Positions 1 to 5,704 of a DNA stretch of 5,704 bases are shown here, piece by piece. Position 1 is the first letter of the stretch, and each line of letters opens with the position of its first letter. Origin of the DNA: Myxococcales bacterium. Its GTDB lineage: Bacteria > Myxococcota_A > Polyangia > Polyangiales > Polyangiaceae. Position numbers and translations under genes: made by a program. The stretch is taken from NCBI GenBank assembly GCA_013298325.1, contig JAAFHJ010000343.1, positions 1-5,704 of the forward strand, read 5' to 3'. The notes beneath the pieces were generated by a model, which was given only the letters and a program-made list of their open reading frames with translations, was not told where the DNA came from and did not search any database.

Positions 1-45
1 AGCGTCTCTAGGCCCAAGCCGGGCACGAACCCTGGCACTGAATGC

Positions 46-51
46 TAAACT
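46..51 (+). promoter_or_regulatory. Possible extended -10 promoter element for the lipoprotein gene
   Basis: TAAACT at 46-51 matches four of six bases of the sigma-70 -10 consensus and is preceded by TGC at 43-45, as in an extended -10 element. No good -35 hexamer lies about 17 bp upstream. Transcription from here would begin near 58, giving a leader of about 15 nt to the GTG at 73 or about 50 nt to the GTG at 109. This rests on pattern matching alone in a small search space. Confidence 0.25.
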
Positions 52-72
52 CTCGTTTTTACTTCCTTTGAG

Positions 73-705
73 GTGTGGTTCTCCGGGGCGCGGGCTAGCT
101 CTCGGGGGGTGAACAACTCCCCCCGTCGTGCCCGCGTCCTCGTCCCTGTCACCTACGCGCTTGCGGCGTTTGCTGCGCTCCCGGCGGTCGCCGGGTGCGG
201 GACCGTCAACCACATCCTGTTTCCGAACGACACGGCCCGCGAAGAGCGCGAAGAGAAAGACCGCGCCGAGATGATGGCGATCCCCGATGGGGAGTGCGAC
301 ACCGCCGAACTCTGCAAGTACCGCTGCGAACACATCGAGCGCGCCCTCGACTGTTACAAGACCGGGAAGGCGGCCCTGAAAGGGGTCGATGTCCACTACG
401 CGGGGGGCTGGAAGGTGGAGAAGGTCTCCGGATCGACCGACGACCTCACCGCCCACTACGAAGAGGCAAGCGACGAGCACGCCTCCCTCATGCCGCTCGC
501 CCGGGAGTCGTTCACGCGGGCCTGCGCGGCAAACCACGCCGAGTCGTGCCGGATCCTCGGGCGCATCACCGAGGACATCGAACAGGACCGCAAGAAGCGC
601 AACATCGCGCCGCCGAGCGACGAGCCGACCTCGGCGTCCCTCTACCAAAAAGCCTGCACCCTCCACGACGAGCCGGCCTGCACCCACCTCGCTGGGAACA
701 AGTAG
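73..705 (+). CDS. Predicted Cys-rich lipoprotein with Sel1-like C-terminal motifs
   Basis: The product is 210 aa from the GTG at 73. It has a basic N-terminus, a hydrophobic stretch (about residues 22-40) and a lipobox ending VAGC with the lipidated Cys at residue 42, so it is predicted to be exported and membrane-anchored. The mature part has eight more cysteines, at 75, 81, 85, 94, 151, 159, 195 and 203. The last four form two C-x7-C pairs in segments such as YQKACTLHDEPACTHLA, which resemble the Cys-paired Sel1-like repeats of secreted Hcp-type proteins; disulfides are therefore likely. Residues 54-66 are highly charged. An in-frame GTG at 109 would give 198 aa with a more normal 29-residue signal peptide. 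Neither start is clearly supported: GAGG at 70-73 overlaps the first GTG and only a G run abuts the second. The gene is separated from the ATP synthase genes by a terminator. Its function is unknown; Sel1-like repeats usually mediate protein contacts. Confidence 0.8.
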   Translation: MWFSGARASSRGVNNSPRRARVLVPVTYALAAFAALPAVAGCGTVNHILFPNDTAREEREEKDRAEMMAIPDGECDTAELCKYRCEHIERALDCYKTGKAALKGVDVHYAGGWKVEKVSGSTDDLTAHYEEASDEHASLMPLARESFTRACAANHAESCRILGRITEDIEQDRKKRNIAPPSDEPTSASLYQKACTLHDEPACTHLAGNK

Positions 706-746
706 CCTCTAGCTCGTTCGGAAAACGCCCGCGAAATCGGGGGTGA

Positions 747-782
747 GCGCCCGGGGCGAAGCCGCTTCGGGCGCAGTTTTTT
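747..782 (+). terminator. Strong intrinsic terminator after the lipoprotein gene
   Basis: A 12-bp stem pairs 747-758 with 763-774, including two G-U pairs, around the 4-nt loop AAGC. It is followed after AG by six T residues at 777-782. The hairpin lies 42 nt past the stop at 703-705 and separates the lipoprotein transcript from the ATP synthase operon. There is no matching A run on the left side, so it should act on the + strand only. Confidence 0.9.
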
Positions 783-967
783 CGCGGAAACGCACTGCAT
801 CAACATTGCTCCCCGGAGTCTTGTGATGGCGCAAGGAGAGTGATAAGGCCGCGCGCGAATGGCGGTCCTGCAAGCCATCCTTCCCTGCAATTTTGCGGGT
901 CGGCGTGCACGGACCGGCCCGTCGCAATCGGTGGCCTCGGCTCACCCCTTTCGCCAGCAAAAATCCT
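783..967 (+). other. Leader region upstream of the ATP synthase genes
   Basis: This stretch of about 185 nt has no convincing gene. As it follows a terminator and precedes the first atp gene, it presumably holds the operon promoter, but no good -35/-10 pair is visible. Visible structure: an 8-bp hairpin (896-903 with 914-921, one G-U pair, 10-nt loop); the 7-bp direct repeat CCTGCAA at 867-873 and 884-890; and an imperfect palindrome CCTGCAATTTTGCGGG at 884-899. A five-codon ORF with a plausible ribosome site lies at 826-843. None of these has a known role. Confidence 0.4.
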
Positions 968-1465
968 ATGTCCGACCCCCTTTTCGATGCGACCCGCTCG
1001 CTCTTCCTCCTCGGTGGCAAGAGCTCGGGAGGCGCCGTGGACATCGACCTCGATCCGACGGTGTTCGGCCAGGTCGCCCTGTTCGTGGTCCTTTTGTTGG
1101 TCCTGAAGCCGGTGCTCTTCGATCCGATGCTCCGCCTCTTTGAGGAGCGCGAGAAGCGGACCGACGGCGCCAAGGCGGAAGGGAGCAAGCTCGACCAGGA
1201 GTCGGCTGAAGCGCTCGCGAAGTACGAGTCCGAGATGGCGAAGGCGCGCGCCGCCGCCAATGCGGAGCGGGACAAGCTCCGCGCCGAGGGGACGAAGGCG
1301 GAAGGGGAAATCCTCGCCAAAGTCCGCACGGAAACCGACAAAACCCTCGAAGAGGGGCGCGCCGCTGCGAGCCGTGAGGCCGAAATCGCCCGCGCCGCCC
1401 TCGTCCCCGAGAGCAAGCTGATTGGGCGCGAGCTCGCGTCCCGCGTCCTCGGACGGGAGATCTGA
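968..1465 (+). CDS. atpX: F0F1 ATP synthase subunit b' (second b-type peripheral stalk subunit)
   Basis: This is a b-family stator subunit, 165 aa from the ATG at 968. The order is an N-terminal stretch of about 23 residues, an acidic DIDLDP motif (25-30), one membrane helix (about 32-51, VFGQVALFVVLLLVLKPVLF), then FDPMLRLFEEREKR and a long charged Ala/Glu/Lys coiled coil to the end, finishing RELASRVLGREI. In the family, the helix anchors in the membrane and the coiled coil runs up the side of F1 to delta. It pairs with the b gene 1 nt downstream and probably forms a b'b heterodimer. The start is uncertain: the ATG at 968 has no Shine-Dalgarno sequence, while the in-frame GTG at 1037 is preceded by GGGAGG and would give a 142-aa protein beginning right at the acidic motif, a typical b' length. 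Codons 968-1036 still look coding, so the longer form is given. The symbol atpX follows common usage for b'. Confidence 0.9.
   Translation: MSDPLFDATRSLFLLGGKSSGGAVDIDLDPTVFGQVALFVVLLLVLKPVLFDPMLRLFEEREKRTDGAKAEGSKLDQESAEALAKYESEMAKARAAANAERDKLRAEGTKAEGEILAKVRTETDKTLEEGRAAASREAEIARAALVPESKLIGRELASRVLGREI
1027..1032 (+). promoter_or_regulatory. Shine-Dalgarno-like site supporting an alternative b' start at 1037
   Basis: GGGAGG lies 4 nt before the in-frame GTG at 1037. The upstream ATG at 968 has no comparable purine-rich site. The protein starting here begins just before the acidic motif that leads into the membrane helix, where many b' proteins start. The spacing is slightly short and the site lies inside the longer reading frame, so it could be chance. 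Confidence 0.4.
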
Positions 1466-1466
1466 A

Positions 1467-2252
1467 ATGAGCCGCTTTTCTAAGCTTTTTGCGACCTTCG
1501 CCCTCGCGGCGGCCCCGGTCCTCATCGCCGCGCCGGCCCTCGCCCAGCACGGTGGATCGCCCCACGGCGGCCCCCATGGCGACGTGATGCGCGACCCGGC
1601 GACCCCGCCGATGCTCCACGAGCCCGGCGAACCGAGCCCCCACGGCGCTTCCGGTGGCCACGAAGGGGCTGCCGGCGGTGAGCATGGCGGTCACGAAGGG
1701 GGCCACCACGGCCCTGCCGACATCAACTGGGCCGATTTCTCGAACAAGGAGCAGCCCCCGTTCGCGGCGGCGCTGATCAACTTCGCGATCCTCATCGGCA
1801 TCGCCGTCACCTTCGGCAAGAAGCCGGTCGCCGAAGCGCTCAAGGCGCGTCGCGCCGCTGTCGCCAAGGAAATCGAAGAGGCGGCCAAGATGAAGGCGGC
1901 CGCCCAGGAGCGCGCCCAGAAGTACCAGGCCTCCCTCGACAACCTCGAAGACGACCTCGCCACCACGAAGGCGTCCCTCGTCGAGGCCGGCAAGGCCGAG
2001 AAGGACCGCATCGTCAAAGAGGCCGAGGAGAAGGCGGTCCGCATGCGCCGCGACGCCGATTTCCGCGTCGAGCAGGAGACCAAGCAGCTCAAGCTCGACC
2101 TCACCCGCGAAGCGGTTGAAGGGGCCGTCACCGAGGCCGAGGCGCTCCTCGCGAGCAAGCTCACCGCGGAAGACCACACCCGTCTCGCCAACGAATTCCT
2201 TGCCGAGCTCTCGAAGAAGCCGGTTCTCGCCACCCAAGGAGGTGCCGCGTGA
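1467..2252 (+). CDS. atpF: F0F1 ATP synthase subunit b with signal peptide and His-rich N-terminal segment
   Basis: The product is 261 aa, well above the roughly 155-170 aa of a minimal b subunit. Residues 1-26 form a clear signal peptide (basic start, hydrophobic core, ALA before Q27). Residues 28-82 are rich in Gly and His, with ten His. One membrane helix follows at about 99-116 (FAAALINFAILIGIAVTFG), then KKPVAEALKARR and a long charged coiled coil to the C-terminus, typical of b. If the signal is cleaved, the His-rich segment is periplasmic and the coiled coil cytoplasmic. The ATG at 1467 is preferred over an upstream in-frame start at 1422, because GGGAG (1455-1459) is 7 nt before it, the signal peptide starts there, and it lies 1 nt after the b' stop. 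The stop overlaps the delta start. A signal peptide on b occurs in related groups such as Geobacter, but the length and His content here are striking. Confidence 0.95.
   Translation: MSRFSKLFATFALAAAPVLIAAPALAQHGGSPHGGPHGDVMRDPATPPMLHEPGEPSPHGASGGHEGAAGGEHGGHEGGHHGPADINWADFSNKEQPPFAAALINFAILIGIAVTFGKKPVAEALKARRAAVAKEIEEAAKMKAAAQERAQKYQASLDNLEDDLATTKASLVEAGKAEKDRIVKEAEEKAVRMRRDADFRVEQETKQLKLDLTREAVEGAVTEAEALLASKLTAEDHTRLANEFLAELSKKPVLATQGGAA
1653..1701 (+). repeat. Imperfect short repeat encoding GGHEG motifs in atpF
   Basis: Two 16-nt units, at 1653-1668 and 1686-1701, agree at 14 of 16 positions and share CACGAAGGGG. They are in frame, 33 nt apart, and each encodes GGHEG within the His/Gly-rich segment. 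This fits local growth of the segment by slippage or duplication, although biased composition alone could also produce it. Confidence 0.4.
2236..2243 (+). promoter_or_regulatory. Near-perfect Shine-Dalgarno site setting the delta GTG start
   Basis: AAGGAGGT at 2236-2243 lies inside the last codons of the b gene, with GGAGG ending 6 nt before the GTG at 2249. It supports the non-ATG start of delta and the 4-nt GTGA overlap with the b stop, an arrangement typical of translational coupling. Confidence 0.85.
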
Positions 2253-2791
2253 TCTCGACCGCCATCGGACGCCGCTACGCCAAAGCGATCTTTGAACTCG
2301 GCCAGGAGAGCGGCACCGGCGACAAAATCGTCGCCGATTTCCACGCCCTCGCCGCCGCCTGGAGCACCAGCGACGAGTTCCGCCACGCCATCGCGAACCC
2401 GCTCGTCGCCTACGACGCCAAGAAGGCGATCGTCCGCGAAATCGGCGAAAAGCTTGGCATCAGCCCGCTTTCGAGGAACGCCGCCCTGTTCCTCACCGAT
2501 CGCCGCCGCCTCGACGCGCTCCCGGTGATCGATGCCTGCATGCAGGAACTCGCCTACGCGAAGAAGGGGCTCGTCCGCGCGGAAGTCCTCACCGCCGGCC
2601 CCCTCTCCGACGACTACCAGGCCAAGCTCCGCGCCGAGCTTGAGCGCGTCACCGGCAAGAAGGTGACCCTCGACATCAAGCAGGACAAATCGCTCCTCGC
2701 CGGCGTCGTGGCCCGCATCGGCGACACCGTCTTCGACGGCTCCCTCCGTACGCGCCTCCAGTCGCTCAAGGGCGCCCTCCTCACCAGTTAA
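2249..2791 (+). CDS. atpH: F0F1 ATP synthase subunit delta
   Basis: The product is 180 aa, the normal length for bacterial delta (OSCP family). Delta sits on top of the alpha3beta3 head and links it to the b/b' stalk in the cytoplasm. The N-terminal helical domain starts with GRRYAKAIFELG, the hallmark opening of the family. The C-terminal domain carries VRAEVLTAGPLSDDYQAKL (about 109-127), TGKKVTLDIKQDKSLLAGVV and ARIGDTVFDGSLRTRLQSLK near the end, all well conserved. The GTG start overlaps the b stop by 4 nt and has a strong ribosome site. The stop TAA (2789-2791) is followed by a 129-nt gap before alpha, the largest break in the operon. Nothing in the sequence suggests damage. Confidence 0.97.
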   Translation: MISTAIGRRYAKAIFELGQESGTGDKIVADFHALAAAWSTSDEFRHAIANPLVAYDAKKAIVREIGEKLGISPLSRNAALFLTDRRRLDALPVIDACMQELAYAKKGLVRAEVLTAGPLSDDYQAKLRAELERVTGKKVTLDIKQDKSLLAGVVARIGDTVFDGSLRTRLQSLKGALLTS

Positions 2792-2794
2792 ATA

Positions 2795-2848
2795 GGGCGG
2801 CTCCGTCCGTCCGCGGCCGCCCCTTCCTTCGGGCGCCGCCTTTTCTTT
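2795..2848 (+). terminator. Possible attenuator or weak terminator between delta and alpha
   Basis: A hairpin pairs 2813-2817 with 2835-2839 and 2819-2822 with 2831-2834. It has one bulged C (2818) and an 8-nt loop, and is followed by TTTTCTTT at 2841-2848, as in an intrinsic terminator. An earlier 7-bp hairpin, GGGCGGC (2795-2801) with GCCGCCC (2816-2822), uses the same bases, so the two are mutually exclusive, as in an attenuator. Full termination is unlikely unless alpha has its own promoter. GC-rich sequence forms hairpins easily, so the regulatory reading is tentative. Confidence 0.4.
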
Positions 2849-2920
2849 CAACAATCTTCCTGATCTTCCGACGCAGCGCTTTCGCCCCCGCGTCGTAAAC
2901 ACCCGAGTACAAGGTCCGCC
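2849..2920 (+). other. Spacer and ribosome site upstream of alpha
   Basis: The remainder of the delta-alpha spacer holds a 6-bp inverted repeat, CGACGC (2869-2874) and GCGTCG (2890-2895), with a 15-nt loop, ending 25 nt before the alpha ATG. AAGG at 2911-2914 is a modest Shine-Dalgarno site 6 nt before the ATG. No convincing promoter hexamers are visible, although the space would suit one. Confidence 0.4.
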
Positions 2921-4567
<1,647 letters not shown>

Positions 4568-4570
4568 TAA

Positions 4571-5530
4571 ATGCCGTCGCTCAAGACGATCCGGAAGCGG
4601 ATCGGCTCCGTCAAATCCACGCAGAAGATCACGCGTGCGATGAAGATGGTCGCCGGTGCGCGCCTCAATCGCGCCCAGCAGAAGATTACCCAGCTCCGCC
4701 CCTACGCGATCAAGACCTCGGACATCGTCCACGACGTGGCCGCCGACCTGATCGAAGAGCACACCTCGGCCAACGAGGAAGGGCAGGCCGCCGGCGAGCA
4801 AGCGGCCCACGCCGGCGAAAAGGGGAAAGAACTTCACCCCTTGCTGGTCAAGCGCCCCGTTCGTAAGGCGCTCTTCCTTCTGCTTTCGTCGGACCGCGGC
4901 CTCTGCGGCGGTTTCAACGCCAGCATCTCGAAGACCGCCGAGCGCGCCTGGAAGGATCTCGAAGAGACCCACAGCGCGACCGTCCACTTCGCGACCGTCG
5001 GCAAGAAGGGGCGCGACTACATCGCCCGCCGGAAGGGGCACATCGCCCACGACTTCCTGCGCGTCTACGACGGGCTCGACCTCCAGAAGGTCAAGGTCGT
5101 CACCGACTGGCTCGTCGAGCGCTACCTGAGCGGCGAGTACGACGCGATCTACCTCGTGTACAACGAGTTCAAGAGCGCGATGACCCAGAAGCCGACCGTC
5201 GAGCAGCTCCTGCCGCTGACGAACAAAGGCCGTCATCACGAGACCCCGAAGGGCGACGACGGCGCGAAGGTCGAGTACCTCTTCGAGCCGGGCAAGAAGG
5301 AGCTCCTCGAGCACCTGGTGCCGATGTACGTCGACATCACCGTCTACCGCGCCCTCCTCGAGTCGAACGCCTCCGAGCTCGGCGCCCGTATGAGCGCGAT
5401 GGACTCGGCGACGCGCAACGCCAAGGAAATGATTGGCAAACTCACCCTCGTGTACAACCGCGCCCGCCAGGCCGGCATCACGAAGGAGCTTATGGAAATC
5501 GTCTCCGGCGCCGAGTCCCTCAAAGACTGA
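4571..5530 (+). CDS. atpG: F0F1 ATP synthase subunit gamma (rotor shaft)
   Basis: Gamma is the central coiled-coil shaft that turns inside the alpha3beta3 ring and couples proton flow through the c-ring to catalysis. The product is 319 aa, longer than the usual 285-295. The N-terminal helix carries IRKRIGSVKSTQKITRAMKM (7-26). SDRGLCGGFN (107-116) is the typical Rossmann-like domain motif. The C-terminal helix has AMDSATRNAKEMIGKLTL and then YNRARQAGITKELMEIVSGAE, nearly invariant in the family. The extra length is partly a hydrophilic Glu/Ala/Gly-rich stretch at about 63-88, just before the first core strand. The ATG at 4571 is supported by AAGGGGGG (4556-4563) 7 nt upstream, within the alpha 3' end. 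In most operons beta follows gamma; here a terminator follows 23 nt after the stop. Confidence 0.98.
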   Translation: MPSLKTIRKRIGSVKSTQKITRAMKMVAGARLNRAQQKITQLRPYAIKTSDIVHDVAADLIEEHTSANEEGQAAGEQAAHAGEKGKELHPLLVKRPVRKALFLLLSSDRGLCGGFNASISKTAERAWKDLEETHSATVHFATVGKKGRDYIARRKGHIAHDFLRVYDGLDLQKVKVVTDWLVERYLSGEYDAIYLVYNEFKSAMTQKPTVEQLLPLTNKGRHHETPKGDDGAKVEYLFEPGKKELLEHLVPMYVDITVYRALLESNASELGARMSAMDSATRNAKEMIGKLTLVYNRARQAGITKELMEIVSGAESLKD

Positions 5531-5553
5531 CCGCGACGAACCCGAAACGAACG

Positions 5554-5587
5554 CGCCCTCTGGTTCCCAGGAACCCGAGGGCGTTTT
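5554..5587 (+). terminator. Intrinsic terminator at the end of the ATP synthase operon
   Basis: A stem pairs 5554-5560 with 5577-5583 (7 bp), then after one T-C mismatch 5562-5566 with 5571-5575 (5 bp), closed by a CCAG loop. It is followed by TTTT at 5584-5587 and two further T-rich units. It starts 23 nt after the gamma stop and lies between convergent genes. The sequence on its left is only weakly A-rich (GAAACGAA), so service to the minus-strand gene is possible but less clear. Confidence 0.88.
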
Positions 5588-5602
5588 CGCGTTTTCGCGT
5601 TT
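5581..5602 (+). repeat. Tandem GCGTTTTC repeat following the terminator stem
   Basis: The 8-nt unit GCGTTTTC occurs twice in tandem (5581-5588 and 5589-5596), followed by a partial third copy GCGTTT (5597-5602). The first copy supplies the closing stem bases and T run of the terminator. The later copies add T runs that may reinforce release. It is probably local slippage. Confidence 0.6.
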
Positions 5603-5614
5603 GTGGCGTGCCGA

Positions 5615-5704
5615 TCAGAAGCGCCGGAGCTTCACGCGCATCGGCTCCTTGACGAAGCCCTCTTTGCCGTTCAGGGCGCCGTAGTCGCTATCGCCCCACT
5701 GGTA
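5615..5704 (-). CDS. C-terminal end of an unidentified convergent gene
   Basis: Reading the minus strand from the window edge gives an open frame of 29 codons ending in TGA (5617-5615). It begins YQWGDSDYGALNGKEG and ends KEPMRVKLRRF. Codons are mostly C- or G-ending like those of the neighbouring genes, and the frame stops just short of a terminator hairpin, both of which support a real gene. The final residues alternate hydrophobic and polar and end in Phe, which loosely recalls the last strand of an outer-membrane barrel, but this is far too little to assign a family. It is not beta or epsilon of ATP synthase, which would lie on the other strand. The rest of the gene is outside the window. 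Confidence 0.55.
   Translation of the reverse strand, partial: YQWGDSDYGALNGKEGFVKEPMRVKLRRF

Noticed and set aside
33..46. A sigma-54-like motif TGGCAC...GC upstream of the lipoprotein gene
   Set aside because: The GG and GC elements are separated by 8 nt instead of the required 10, so the invariant spacing fails.
195..746. Arg/Pro-rich + strand frame overlapping the lipoprotein gene
   Set aside because: It is a shadow frame. The gene at 73-705 has a signal peptide, lipobox and paired cysteines, while this frame is a low-complexity Arg-rich translation.
840..1106. Alternative + strand frames starting at 840 and 859 that overlap b'
   Set aside because: They run out of frame into confirmed b' sequence. 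AAGGAG at 833-838 is too close to 840 and too far from 859 to serve as a ribosome site, and the translations look like nothing known.
966..2237. A 423-codon open frame on the minus strand across b' and b
   Set aside because: It is an antisense shadow of strongly biased coding sequence, Arg/Gly-rich with no recognisable motifs, and is fully covered by two confident genes.

Overview
This window is the core of an F-type ATP synthase gene cluster from a high-GC bacterium. The genes are strongly biased to C or G at the third codon position. Neighbouring b' and b genes, a b subunit that begins with a signal peptide, and a Cys-rich Sel1-like lipoprotein next door are together reminiscent of the former Deltaproteobacteria, most likely Myxococcota. 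That placement is inference, because no rRNA or other marker gene is present.

Layout. Positions 73-705 (+) encode a small predicted lipoprotein with paired cysteines. A strong intrinsic terminator (747-782) closes that unit. A leader of about 185 nt without a convincing gene follows. The + strand then carries five collinear genes: b' (968-1465, start uncertain), b (1467-2252), delta (2249-2791), alpha (2921-4567) and gamma (4571-5530). b' and b are 1 nt apart, b and delta overlap by 4 nt, and alpha and gamma are 3 nt apart. The only real gap is the 129 nt between delta and alpha, which holds GC-rich, mutually exclusive hairpins. A second intrinsic terminator (5554-5587) follows gamma. The last 90 nt are the 3' end of a convergent minus-strand gene.

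How the genes work together. b' and b form the peripheral stalk, delta joins it to the top of F1, alpha is the non-catalytic nucleotide-binding subunit of the hexamer, and gamma is the rotor shaft. The catalytic beta subunit, epsilon, and the membrane subunits a and c are not in the window. Beta and epsilon, which usually follow gamma, are replaced by a terminator and a convergent gene, so the ATP synthase genes are split over several loci.

Nothing here looks like a wholly new system. The unusual points are lineage-specific additions to a conserved machine: a His/Gly-rich segment of about 55 residues after the signal peptide of b, an extra segment of about 45 residues in alpha, a Val in place of the usual Thr in alpha's P-loop, and a hydrophilic insertion of about 25 residues in gamma. 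The delta-alpha spacer might also act as an attenuator.
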